In this document: positions 23,410-35,081 of the stretch, in pieces | Position numbering within the stretch: position 1 is the first letter of the stretch | Layout: the number at the start of each line of letters is the position of its first letter | Assembly (NCBI GenBank): GCA_003550325.1 | Contig: QKWP01000617.1 | Coordinates: forward strand, 67,387 to 131,386 | Direction: 5' to 3' | Length of the DNA: 64,000 nt | Source: Gigaspora rosea | Taxonomy: Eukaryota; Glomeromycota; Glomeromycetes; Diversisporales; Gigasporaceae | Notes under the pieces: generated by a model | Database searches by the model: none | The model's input: the letters and a program-made list of their open reading frames with translations, nothing else | What the model was told of the DNA's origin: nothing | Position numbers and translations under genes: made by a program

Positions 23410-25270
23410 TATATATTTGCTAATATAGAAGTAACTAGAATTAAAGACTATTTACTGCAGGTTTGGTTGTAGCTAAAATAAAGTTGAAAAGGACTTGAAT
23501 TTTTGCAAACAAAGTCTTCTAGTAGAAGACATAGTGTAAAAAAATAGTACTACCAAATAAAGAAATAGCAAATAAGCTTCTGAAGCTTTGTTAGAATTTA
23601 TAGAAGCAAAAGTAGGTATAGATATTGGATTAAATATATTATTTAGTATAGTATAACTTTTTCAAGTTCTTACAAGTTGGTACACTTTTGTTTTTTTGGC
23701 TTTTTTAAAATTTTAACTAAGTGGGCATTTTGGCTTACCTTCATCAAAAAATTAGTAATATTTACTCCTTTTATTTGGATATTGCACTTACCAAAATAGA
23801 GCCAACATAGTAATATATTTAAAATTTGCAAAAAAATGACAAAAAATTTTAGACAGATATATCTTATATTAGGTATGGTTTTATTTTTTTTAAGATAAGG
23901 TCTTGCTTATATTTTAATTAAATAATTTATATAAGTAATTATATATAGAGGTCTTACTTGTTCAAAAAATAAGAATTCAGATATTTATTTGTTCAATCTT
24001 TTTAATATTTAAATATTCATTCAAAAATTTTGAATATTCACTAAATATTAATAATTGAATAATAAATATATATAGTACTAAATAAAAATTGTTTTTAATA
24101 TTATATATAAAATATAAAGTGATATAACTCAAGAACAGATAATTTAACAAAAATTTCTCTAACAGGTTTGTTGTATTTATTCAAAGCCACAATTTTGTTA
24201 AAGTAGATGTTTATTTAATTTATCATTATAAAAAGTTATACTACTTTAAAATCTATATATATTCAAAAAATTTAGTATTTAATTTATATAAAAAAATTAT
24301 TTATATGTATTTTTTAACCAATTAGAATTTATTATACATAAAATAGACAATTATATTTGATTATATAATATTAATAAAAATAAAATAAAATTATAAAATT
24401 ATATATATATATTTAGTAAATATTCAATAAATATATTTAGTAAAATTTTTAATTATTCAAATTTTCATTTGGTGAAAAATTAAATATTCAAATATTTAAA
24501 TATTTCAGTAAATATTTGAATATAACATTCATCAGATTAGACCTCTAGTTACATAGCATGCTATATAAATAACTTAAATTGTATTGACAAATATATATAA
24601 ATTATATGCAAGAATAGAAGCTTAGACTAGTTAATTTGTAACCTAAACCTACTAGAGTAGTCAAGACTCACCTAGATTTGAATAAACAATATATAGTTTG
24701 TAGAGACACTTTATTTGATCCACATAATGGACCAAATACTAATTTTTGTGAAGAGCTTGGCCTATTGGTAAGCATTCATTAGAACTAGTATATATTTGGT
24801 CTGGCAAATTACAGAGGCAGTTATAGTAAAAGATTTGCATTAGTATTGTTTCTTATAAGGTAAATTTTGGTTGTTGTAATTTGGAGTTATTGTTCTTAAA
24901 ACAGATATTAGTTTTTTTTTGCAGTAAGCAAATTTGGAGCAATGTGATTTTTATATTTGCATAGGATTCTTCTAATATTTTGAGGAAGATTTTGATGATT
25001 ATTTGGGATACTTGCAGGGCCTTGAGCAATCTATGAACAGCTAACAACTTTAAAAAATTGTTATATATTTCTAAAAATGAGAAAGATCTACAGAAAAACA
25101 GTCAAAATAAGCATTAATATTACTAAATATAGAAAAGATCTATACAAAAATAGTTAAAAATAAGCAAAAGCAAATTGTCACCTATCTATATATAGCTCGG
25201 GGTCCTATACTTGCTTGTGTAGTATATTGAAAGATTGTAATGATTGAATAAGAAAAATTGAAATAAGGCC
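23410..25270. other. Gene-free A+T-rich region
   Basis: No gene recognised. A possible MITE spans about 23947-24545 (TAGAGGTCTTAC facing GATTAGACCTCTA) with internal AATATTCAA-type repeats; its ends are short, so this is tentative. Confidence 0.35.
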
Positions 25271-25278
25271 CTTTAGAG

Positions 25279-26606
25279 TAGGGTTCCGATGTTTGATCCG
25301 GGTTTGATTTGAGTTTGATCAAACCCCAAATCAAACCAAACTCAAACTATAAATTTTATAAAGTTTGAGATCAACCCAAATTCAAATAAAAAATAATCAA
25401 ATTCAAATCAAACCCAAATACTATACTAAGTTTGATTTGAGTTTGATTTGAAGTTTGCAAACTAGTTTGAGTTTGAATGACATATATATATTTTTATATT
25501 TGATAATCAGCCTGTCAACTGGAGAGTGATCATAGGCGAAATGTGGCGTGCTTCCATTTAAAACTTTTTTTCTTACTAAGTTAATGATACATGTCCACTA
25601 ATTGAAAGTTGTAGAGCTCGTCGACGCATCTAACAGTGGCTAGATCATCTAATTCGGCCCGGTGGATGGCGAGATATCGTCAAAAAACGATTGGCCGACT
25701 ATATAAAACTTAGTGATCAGATTACATATGAAAATCACTATAGGCGAAATGTGAAGTTCTTCCATCTAAAACTTTTTTCTTACTAAGTTAACGATACATG
25801 CCACTAATTGAAAGTTGTAGAGCTCGTCGAGACGCATCTAATGGTGGTTAGATCATCCAAATCGGCCCAGTAGATGGCGAGATATCGTCAAAAAACGATT
25901 GGCCGACTATATAAAACTCAAAGATGCAGATTACATATGAAAATCACTATAGGCGAAATGTGGCGTTCTTCCATCTAAAACGTTTTTTCTTACTAAGTTA
26001 ACGATACTTGTCCACTAATTGAAAGTCGTAGAGCTCGTCGAGACGCACCTAACGGTGGTTAGATCATCCAAATCGGCCCAGTGGATGGCGAGATATCGTT
26101 GAAAAACGATTGGCCGACTATATAAAATCTCTATGTAAACAATATTTGTTTATATAGAGATTTTTATATAGTCGGCAAAATCGTTTTTCGACGATATCTC
26201 GCCATCCACTGGGCCGATTTGGATGATCTAACCACCATTAGATGCGTCTCGACGAGCTCTACAATTTTCAATTAGTGGGCATGTATCATTAACTTAGTAA
26301 GAAAAAAGTTTTAGATGGAAGCACGCCACATTTCGCCTATAGTGATTTTCATATGATCCACTCTCTAGTTGACTGGTGGATTATCAATTAAAATGTAAAA
26401 ATATATTTATATTATTCAAACTCAAACTAGTTTGCAAACTTCAAACTCAAATTCAAACCAAACTCAAATTTAACTAAAAAGTTTGCTTCAAATCAAACTC
26501 AAATATTTTTTTTAATAATCATAGTTTGGGTTTGGGTTTGATTTCAAATCAAACAAACCCAAATCTGACCTAAAGTTTGATTTGATCCGGGTTTGTAGGA
26601 ACCCTA
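25279..26606. mobile_element. Non-autonomous hAT-type element with internal repeats
   Basis: Terminal TAGGGTTCC...GGAACCCTA, flanked by a perfect 8-bp duplication CTTTAGAG (25271-25278 and 26607-26614), the hallmark of hAT transposons. Sub-terminal regions are rich in TTTGATTTGAGTTTG motifs on one side and their complement on the other. The core has three direct copies of a 208-209-bp unit (anchor AGGCGAAATGTG at 25534, 25742 and 25951) followed by a fourth in inverted orientation (about 26150-26350), with a hairpin centre near 26130-26165. No transposase. Confidence 0.85.
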
Positions 26607-27084
26607 CTTTAGAGTAGAGTCTAATGAGTAGGAATATAGAAAGGTTGGAATTGGGTTAAAGGATGGGTGTGTACAAATTAGTTACATCAAGTTGCTGTAC
26701 AAAGTTGTGAGTAGATCTATATATTGGAGCTTTGGATAGATTCTGATTTAGCTAAGTAGATAATTTGATCAAGAAGCATAGGGTTTTGGCAGGTTTTCCA
26801 ATAAAAAGATAAATCAATTAAAACAGTAAATTGATGAAATAATGTTTGGCGAATATAGCATGCAAGTATTCATGAGTGGGTATATTGTTAAGCAAGGTTT
26901 TAATTCTTAAGGATTTTGATAGTTAAGTTTGGGTTAGTAAAAATTATTGCAAAATTATACAACAAAACAATAATTAGATAATTGTTTAAATAATTGTAGT
27001 AATAGTAATTTACAAGTTTACCAAAAAGTTATTTAATTAGGAAGTATCATTTTGCAAATATTAACATTTAAATTAATTTAGTAC

Positions 27085-27621
27085 TGTCACGGGGAGAACA
27101 TGATACATCAGATGATCATTAATCCATATTCTGCGCCACGTTCATATGACAATCAATCATACATATCAGACAATCATAATCGATCATACATATACTAGCT
27201 CGACTCACGGCAAAACAATTCAAGAAATCTAAAAGAAAATCAAGACAAGAATAGTTAAAGATAGTTAACGATATAATACTATAGTTAAATATAGCCATCG
27301 TCATTATAATCATGTAATACTTATCTTTGTAACTCCTTTAATTATAGTGATTCTTCTTCGATTCTTTCTTGATGAAAGATCGATTTATTTCCTAAACCTC
27401 TTAAATATTAATTTAGTAAAAAATATAAAAACTCTCAAAATTCCCTCTTGTAAAAGATATCATATCCTACGGGATTCTGATATTCTTAACCTGATTCATT
27501 TTAATAAATCTATTAATAACTTACCAAATCACCAAAGTCACACCTCTGGCGAGCCACTTAATTATTTAAAGATTATCTATTTTTGTGTTATTATAAATAA
27601 CCCTACGTTTTACCCATAACA
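27085..27621. mobile_element. Probable solo LTR, 537 bp
   Basis: Begins TGTCACGGGG and ends CCATAACA (TG...CA), with GTAC on both sides (AGTAC if one terminal base is shared). No retrotransposon body is adjacent. The open frame 27347-27619 inside it has no domain. Confidence 0.5.
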
Positions 27622-27939
27622 GTACAGAAATAAATTATTTAATAAAACTTTATTTATTTTCTATTTAAAACAAATAGATGACATATGGTACCACTTGTTA
27701 TAATAATAATTTAATAATAAATAATAAAATAGATAAAAAAGATAAATAATTACAAATATAATTAATAATATTTGATATCTCTTTTAAAGAATAGCCTTTT
27801 TCAAAATAATTTTCAAATTGTTTAATAGATTTTGATAATACAATTATAATACTATTTAGACTAATTTTAATTATTAATTACTATTATAACTTATAAAATA
27901 GATAAAATGAATTTATTAATTGTTTATATATAGTAGGTT

Positions 27940-29426
27940 TCAAATTTTAGTATTATCAAGCTTAATTTGAGCAGAATTATCTTGAGACAAATCTAAATAA
28001 ACAAATATTATTTTTAATTAAAATAAAATAACAATTTTAACACAATTATATTAATTAAAAATAAATAAATGCCTTTAATTGCTTTTGAAATTAATTTTGT
28101 ACTAATAATTTTGCTTGTATATATTTCATCAGAATGCTTTAATATTGGTAATACTTTAATAACTTTATCTGCTTCTAAGAATTGCTTTTTAATTGAATTA
28201 TCATCAGAACTAGATATTTCCTCAAGCCAATCATTAATTTTCTGATGAATATCTATAGCACTAGGCCGTTTTTGTGGATCAGAATTCATACATTTCTTAG
28301 CCAATTCAATATAACATTTAGGAGTTCCAGGAGCAAACTCTGGTCGCAATCCTTTGCAAATTTTGACTGCAAGTTTAGTATCAAATTTGTGATCATCAAA
28401 AAGGTCTTTGTCCAGTTGTCATTTCTGACATAATAACTCCAAACCCATAAATATCTGCTGCTTGTGTAAACTGTTTCTCACCTGATAAAACTTCTGGTGC
28501 AACATAAGGCATAACTCCATAAATAACTCCTTCTAAATCTTTTTTATCTGTTTTTCTAGACAAACATAGATCTGCAATATAAGATAAAATATTATCTTGT
28601 TTGTCTTGCAAAATGTTGCCACTATGAAAATCAGAGTGAATGTATCCTGCATATTCATGAATACTATATAACTCATCTGAAATATTTTTAAGTATATTCA
28701 ATTTAATCTGCCATTTAAGATTGCAAAAATTATTTCTTAAATATTTATAAAGACTTCCATTATTAGCATACTGAAATACCATCAAGTATTCCTTTGTTTC
28801 TGTATTTTGAGTTATGCCATATATTGCGAGCTTACTATAGTTTAATTTACATATCATAAGACTTTTGAACTTGAAGTTTAAACAACAGGTTAGCTTATTA
28901 GTTAAGATTAATTATTAAACAATAAATTAACTTACTTCTTTAAAAAATCATTATTGGTTTCTATAGAACTGGCCAACGTCTTGAGTGCAACGGTGCTTGA
29001 TTGTTTACGTGTTCTTTTGTAAATATCATTATTACTGTCCTTAATTGTTTCAACTTTTCGTATGCCATCCAACCAGGTTGCTGAATATACAGAGCCAAAT
29101 CCTCCTTCACCAATTTTTTTAACTTCTGATAATCTATCAAATGGAATCCATTCAATCACATCTTCATAATTAAGGGTTCTAAGTTGGAATGTTTTCATGC
29201 AATCGTCAATATTTTTATTTCCACTTGTCCACCTTGTTGCTATGTCAGGATCGCATGAAAGACACCATGCGGGCTGAGTGTTATCTTCATTACAATGTGC
29301 ACACTTTCCATGTTTAGAATTTCTATACAATATATAATTGATTAATGCGAATGAAATGAATTTAAACGTAATGGTAAATAAGTATTTTCTTGTTTTGTGA
29401 ACTTGTTTTGCTGGTTTTAATTCCAT
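27940..29426 (-). pseudogene. Rhizophagus-type protein kinase (copy 2), frameshifted
   Basis: Three exons on the minus strand: 28936-29426, 28073-28869 and 27940-27992. Intron 1 (28870-28935) is GT-AG; intron 2 (27993-28072) has a GC donor and AG acceptor. The N-terminus holds C42-x2-C45-x9-C55-x2-C58, then IGEGGFGSVY (105-114), VALK (Lys149), HSDFHSGN, DLC where the family has DLG/DFG, APEVL. One extra T in the run at 28398-28402 (minus strand AGACCTTTTTGATG) shifts the frame after TGQRPF; removing it would restore the match to copy 1. The loss of the DFG glycine and the frameshift point to decay, although a homopolymer error is possible for the latter. The ATG at 29426 lies inside the minisatellite, so residues 1-35 are repeat-encoded and doubtful. 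Exon 3 reads DLSQDNSAQIKLDNTKI. Confidence 0.75.
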
Positions 29427-30190
29427 TGATTAATAAATGTTCTTTATACTCACCGACTAAATTAATGCGAATGAAATGAATTTAAACGTAATGGTAAATA
29501 AGTATTTATGTTCTTGTTTTGTGAACTTGTTTTGCTGGTTTTAATTCCATTGATTAATAAATGTTCTTTATACTCACGCACTGAATAAAATGATTAATGC
29601 GAATTAAATAAATTTAAACGTAATGGTAAATAAGTATTTATGTTCTTGTTTTTTGAACTTGTTTTGCTGGTTTTAATTGCATTGATTAATAAATGTTTTT
29701 TATACTCACTCACTGTATATAATGATTGATTAATGCGAATGTAATGAATTTAAACGTAATGGTAAATAAGTATTTATGTCCTTTTTTTGTGAACTTGTTT
29801 TGCTGGTTTTAATTCCATTGATTAATGTTCTTTATACTCACGCACTGAATAAATAATGATTAATGCGAATGAAACGAATTTAAACGTAATTATTTATGTT
29901 CTTGTTTTGTAAACTTGTTTTGCTGGTTTTAATTCCATTGATTAATAAATATTCTTTATACTCACTCACTGAATAAAATGATTGATTAATGCGAATGAAA
30001 TGAATTTAAACGTAATGTAAATAAGTATTATTTATGATATTGTTTTGTAAACTTGTTTTGCTGGTTTTATTCCATTGATTAATAAATAATGAATGAATGA
30101 ATGCTCTTTATACTTACGGGCTAAATAACACAAACAATAAATAAATACGTATTTATGAGCTTAAATTACTGAAATAGATCAAATGCACTT
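29400..30190 (-). repeat. Minisatellite array 2, about 6-7 units of 118 bp
   Basis: Unit on the plus strand contains ATTAATGCGAATGAAATGAA, then AACGTAATGGTAAATAAGTA, TTGTGAACTTGTTTTGCTGG and TGTTCTTTATACTCAC. It is the reverse complement of the 2655-3830 unit and is better preserved. Confidence 0.85.
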
Positions 30191-30198
30191 TATTATGC

Positions 30199-30642
30199 TT
30201 ACTCCCTGATAATTAAAATTGTGTAAGAATTCTGTTTTAAATTAACTACAAACAGTATTATAATAAAAAATAAATTTAGCTTACTTATTAATCCATTCAT
30301 AATATTTATATTTTCATTTTTTTCCATGCCAATTCCGTACCAGTAACAAATGGCAGTTTTCCAAATTCCCATAGAATTACCTGCCTCAGCAGACTTCAGA
30401 TAATATGAAAACGCTTTTTGCTTATCAATTTCGATTCCAATTCCTAAATAATAACAATAACCGACTTGGTACATTCCGTTAGAATTATTCATATCTGCCG
30501 ATTTTTTTTCATCCTTTTCAATTTCTATTCCATATTCGTAACAATTTCCGTTTGAATAATTCGTATCGTCCAATTTTTGACTGCTATCGAAATTCAGTTG
30601 ATTAAAAGCATCGGTGATTTGTGGGATTTCTTCGTTCTCCAT
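30199..30642 (-). pseudogene. Sel1-repeat protein (copy 2), partly decayed
   Basis: Homologue of 2198-2581 in inverted orientation: MENEEIPQITDAFNQLNF start, then Sel1 repeats with GYCYYLGIGIE and AICYWYGIGMEKNEN. The first repeat has lost about eight residues (EKDEKKSADMNN against EKDENKAITYYQKSADMNN), and two extra bases after EKNEN shift the frame so that the conserved EWI-K ending is out of frame and a 25-residue hydrophobic tail follows. An AA-GTAAGC donor sits at that ending. It may still be translated, but looks compromised. Upstream of its ATG on the minus strand lies A+T-rich sequence with no clear promoter. Confidence 0.6.
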
Positions 30643-30811
30643 TTGGTTTTAAAAAAATGTTGGATATCACCACGATCTACCTTATTTTCTTTGGTTATAC
30701 AATATATCCAAAATTATCCAGCCGTTGCAGTCATATACAAAATATTATTGGAAACAACGTACATAGATTGCAATAAATAAATAAATATGCATGCATATTA
30801 CATATAAAACA

Positions 30812-30975
30812 ATTAATAAAAGTCACTCTCGTTATACAAAAACAAAAAGAAATTAATACAAGTTACTCTCGTTATATAAATAAAATAATACAAGTCACTT
30901 CTTTTGTTACTCTCATTATATAAAAAAAATAATACAAGTCACTTTTGTTGCTCTTGTTATATAAAAAAATAAGAA
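30812..30975. repeat. Degenerate tandem repeat with CAAGTCACTCTCGTTATA motif
   Basis: AATACAAGTCACT-CTCGTTATATAAA is repeated about five times with spacing of 30-50 bp. The same motif appears once, inverted, at 42942-42961 beside the foldback element. Confidence 0.6.
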
Positions 30976-30980
30976 TAAAT

Positions 30981-31158
30981 CTAACTATAACCGGTGGTGA
31001 TCATCACCAGGGTGATTGTATCTCAAAAACCTCACGAGAACTAAAATCGGGACCCAATATCTAATCTATATATACACAATATTATATAAAAAAATTTAAT
31101 AAGCAGCACCCTAACCCTAAATATATTTAGGGTGGTGATGATCACCATGGGTTATTTT
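30981..31158. mobile_element. MITE of the GGTGATSATCACC family, short copy
   Basis: CTAACTATAACCGGTGGTGA at the left and GGTGATGATCACCATGGG at the right are inverted; a CCCTAACCCTAA motif lies near the right end (31109). Related to 31354-31673. Confidence 0.5.
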
Positions 31159-31353
31159 GATTATATTTCAAAAAATAATATTCACTTTTGTTACTACTCT
31201 TGTTATATTAAAAAAATAAATTTTTTGGTTTTGAGATTTAAAAAAAATAAAAAATAAAATTAAAAATTAAAAAAAAATCAAAAATAAAATGAAAAAAAAT
31301 AAAATAATTTTTTGGTTTTGAGATTTAAAAAAAAAAATAAAAAATAAAGAATT

Positions 31354-31673
31354 TAACTACAAGTAACCGGCGGTAATCATCACCGGTGTGTAATTAACCA
31401 ATAACGATAAAACAAAAAAAAGTTCATTTCATTTACTTTAGGGTTAGGGTGAGGCCTGGGATTTTAGCAGGGTGTCTAATATATGCAAATTTAGCAAGGA
31501 ATTTTTTTTGTTAGAATGTCAAAGGTAGTTTCATAGACGAATTCTTGAGATATTAGCATTTTTTTAAAAAAAATCTTTATATTTGTTACACAACTGATTT
31601 GCACGTTACACCTGATCCTGCAAATTTATTGGTTAATTACACACCGGTGATGATCACCGCCAGTTATAGTTAG
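31354..31673. mobile_element. MITE of the GGTGATSATCACC family, about 320 bp
   Basis: Left arm AACCGGCGGTAATCATCACC continuing GGTGTGTAATTAACCAATAA is matched by the reverse complement at 31629-31673. Each arm holds its own small palindrome GGTGATGATCACC. The interior includes TTTAGGGTTAGGGTGAGG and shares an AAGGAATTTTTTTTGTTAGA segment with 49.1 kb. Confidence 0.7.
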
Positions 31674-33382
31674 TAAAATTCAAAAATAAAAAATAAAAAA
31701 AATAAAAAATAAAAAAAATAAATAAATAAAAAATAAATAAATAAAAATAAATAAATAAAATAAAATAAAATAAAAAATATAAAAAATAACAAGAGTACTA
31801 TAGTAAAAAAAATAAAAAAAATAAAAAAATAAAAGATAGTAGTAACTTGTATAAAAAAAAATAAAAAAAGCATAACTTGTATAAAAAAAATAAGTTAAAA
31901 AAATAGTAGTACACTATAAAAAACCAAATTGGTGATCCAAATTCAAACTTTTGCTGTAAATAATATATTTTTCAACTACAGAACTATAATATATTAAAAT
32001 TTTAGCCAATTTGGATCAATAGTTTTTGAGGAATCATTTGTAAATAATAGTTAATTTTTTTTAACCATCATTTACTAGTGATTTCTTGAAAACCATTAAT
32101 CCAAATTGGCTGAAATTTTATTATTTATAGTTGAATAAATATATTATTCATAGTAAAAATTTGAGCTGATTTGGATTATTAGTTATTGAGAACATTTGTG
32201 AAAGTTTGAAAAAATCTAACAAATTTTATAAAAATTGATAGTAATCAAAAGTGATTATAATCATTATATATAAATATTCATTATATGTTGCAAATCATAA
32301 TTTAAAATGAAATCTACATTTTCTACTTAACCTGCTAGCCTTCTAAAACACACTAATACTTGTTTATTATAATTTTCTTTAAAACTAATCCTAACCCTAA
32401 ACTCCTAACCCTAAAAAATGCACCCAAAAAAATTTAGTTTTCGAGATTTTATACTATAATTTCATTTTAATCTAGATTTCATTATAATCTGTCACATTAT
32501 ATATCATTATTGATATATATCAATATATAGCAGTTAATTAATATATATCAATAATGTTTAATTGATATATATTGATTAACTGCTATATATTGATATAAAT
32601 CTGTTTAAAAATTTTGCTAATGTAAGCAATGTGTTTTTATATAGAGAGTGTCATTATTGTGTAAACTTAATATAGATGATTTGGGTTAAATGATATGTGG
32701 ATACTAAGCAAGTAAAAAAGACACAAAGTATGTGTTAGTATGAAGTTTTAATTGTTAAATAACAAAGTAATTGACTAATTTACTGCATTAACCAAAAGTA
32801 GCATTAGTAAAATATCATAAAAAGACTTGTTTTCTTATGAGCAAATATGAAAAGCGCTTGAATTTTAATTAAATTATTAAAAATTGAATTGTATAATACA
32901 TTGTGCTACATTGAAAAATATGAAGAACTATATACAAAGTTTAAAATTATTAATAGATAAGCACAAACTTAGTATGTAAATTGTAAGTATAGAATATGAA
33001 CATTCTTTAAAAATATAATGAACACTAAAAAGTTTTTGAGAACAATAAAGTTTTAAATTATGCTCTTTTGAGAACATAACTTTAAATTTGAATTTTAAAC
33101 ACTGGTTGTGCCTCAGGAGTTAGTGCACTCAAAATATGCACCTCCAGGACTTCACCCACTTCTTCACAAACAATTATACGTGGTCCTAAAATTGTAATGA
33201 CCAATTAATTTAAGATCTATTTATGATAATAACAATTATTTCAGGGTCTTACCAACAGAACAAATTAATATTTGGCTGCACCATTTGTTGTCATTTCAAT
33301 TATGTCACAATTACAAAGAAGCTGGCAATGACCAGCATCATTGATTCTATCAAGTTCATTTTTTGTTTTTTTTCATATTGGC
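31674..33382. other. Simple-sequence and hairpin-rich non-coding region
   Basis: 31680-31890 is A-rich low-complexity DNA. 31925-32220 holds an imperfect inverted repeat around AGCCAATTTGGATCAATAGT. 32512-32597 is a near-perfect hairpin (ATATATCAATATATAGCAGT and complement). 32388-32415 has CCTAACCCTAAACTCCTAACC. No gene is supported. Confidence 0.5.
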
Positions 33383-33870
33383 CTAAAGATAATCTAAATG
33401 AACTTCTTCTTTCCAAAAATCGTGCAATTTTATTCTTTCGGCCTTGGACATTTGCCAAACATTAAAATCAACTTTTAGGTCTTCCAAAGGTCGATTTCCT
33501 TCATTTTTAAACCAATTTTGTATGTTATTACTGTCAGAATCGTCATAATCACCAGAATCACTAAGGTCTCTGAGCGTATCAAATTTATTAATATTAGCTT
33601 TCGTAGTACGTTTATTGTTTTTAGTTGGAAAATCTATTGTATTCACCAAAAATTCTTTCAATATTATTTTTACTTTTATAACCAAATTTCAAAATGATTC
33701 ACGGGTAAGTCCATCTCTACTCTCACGAAGGAGTAATTTAAATCTTTATGGATTATTTCTGAAATTTCAGGTGCATATTCTTCATTGATGACTTTTGAAA
33801 ATCATTCGGTTGATTTATTTAGTATTTCTGATTTTAATGGTAGAATTGAAAATAATTCAGTTGAAATTTT
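33383..33870 (-). pseudogene. TLDc remnant plus unidentified acidic ORF
   Basis: 33680-33870 on the minus strand resembles the TLDc segment around the 'FWNLC' region of the intact genes (CAAAATGATTCACGGGTAAG matches their complement). Immediately downstream, the 100-codon frame 33383-33685 is open: a basic N-terminal part, an acidic centre DSGDYDDSDSNN, and a helical end SKAERIKLHDFWKEE. I do not recognise its family with certainty; it could be a fragment of another dispersed gene inserted in the TLDc relic. Function unknown. Confidence 0.4.
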
Positions 33871-34413
33871 CGAATGTTAAGGCTTTACTTTATATACAAT
33901 CAAAGTAATTCAGTAAACCGCGAGGTAATTCGGAAGTTAGATGAGAGGTATGTTTGAACGTTTAAGCTTAGCATATGAGTTGATTAATCAAATAAACTCG
34001 GCAATTTAAGCTGTCTTTTATTTGTGAAAACTTATTTTTCGTAATCCCAACTAACCACAAAACATGACTCTTTATAATGTAGGTTATTGATAATATGAAG
34101 TTGAGAGTCATAAGGCTTATAGATTTCTTGAGAAGAGTTAAAACGAAGTAGTAGTACTGTAACTGTATAACGATTATTAAATAAAAATTAATGATCAAGT
34201 TTAATACCATGATATTGCAGACGGATCTTCATAGAGAGACATTTTGTTTTAGAAACAAAAAAAAAAAAATAGATAAAAAACTTTAATAGCAATATTTATA
34301 TATTTGATATTGTTTATTATAACCTTCTAAACGGAGAAAAGGTAAGTCCGTACTTAGTATTTTATATATGTACATACGGTTAGGGACGTTAAAAGTCCGG
34401 TCCGAGTCAGTCG

Positions 34414-34631
34414 ACTCAAAAAAGTCGTGTCTTTATTTAAGTTCGGCACGAAGTCAACTTGGAACTCGACTCTGCTTACACGTGCAACTTATAACACAAA
34501 AAGAAATATATATGCAAATATGCATTAATACTCATCTTTTTCTGCTATATTTAAATTTTCATGATGCATGTGAATGCGGAGTCGAGCCCCAAGTCGACTT
34601 GGGACCGAACAAGACTCGACTTTTTGAGTAG
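34414..34631. mobile_element. Inverted-repeat element with GTCGACT motifs
   Basis: CGACTCAAAAAAGTCGTGTC through GTCAACTTGGAACTCGACTC pairs with the right end (GAGTCGAGCCCCAAGTCGAC...AAGACTCGACTTTTTGAGTA), arms about 65 bp. The forward frame 34368-34631 is a by-product. Confidence 0.6.
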
Positions 34632-34639
34632 TTCTTATG

Positions 34640-35081
34640 ATTTACTCATTTTAACCTTAAATGATTCTAATATTGTTGTTGTTAATATCAATAACATCAT
34701 AAGAAATAACTAATTGAAAGATAAAAATATAAGATTATGTTTGGAGCCAACATAATGAAGATAAGCTAGTAGTATTTTCAGATTTCATGTGCAGAGTCTC
34801 GTGTAGTGATTGGAATTGAATTTCGAGAGCAACATTTGTCATAAACTCTGCTAATTTATAAAATTAAATTTCTCTACTAAGAATCAAAATTAGGTTTACT
34901 TGTTCTGAGTACCTTTCGAATATTGCAAAATATAAAACCAAATATTTGTTAATTTTTTATATGATCGACGTTCGATGAATGTTCAATTAAAGAAACTTTT
35001 TCATCGATTTCAATCTCAAGTAATAATTAATTTGAAACGCATTTAAATGATGGAAACGTGATAGTAATTTAGTTTTTTTTT
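34640..35081. repeat. 3' flank of BTB-TLDc gene 1 (R-block end)
   Basis: AACCTTAAATGATTCTAATA and the following sequence up to the gene's stop match the 3' flanks of the genes at 45.3 and 57.9 kb, so duplication extended beyond the coding part. Confidence 0.6.

Noticed and set aside
31670..31873. 67-codon minus-strand ORF, phenylalanine-rich
   Set aside because: It is a translation of A-rich simple sequence (AAAATAAATAAA); composition alone explains it.
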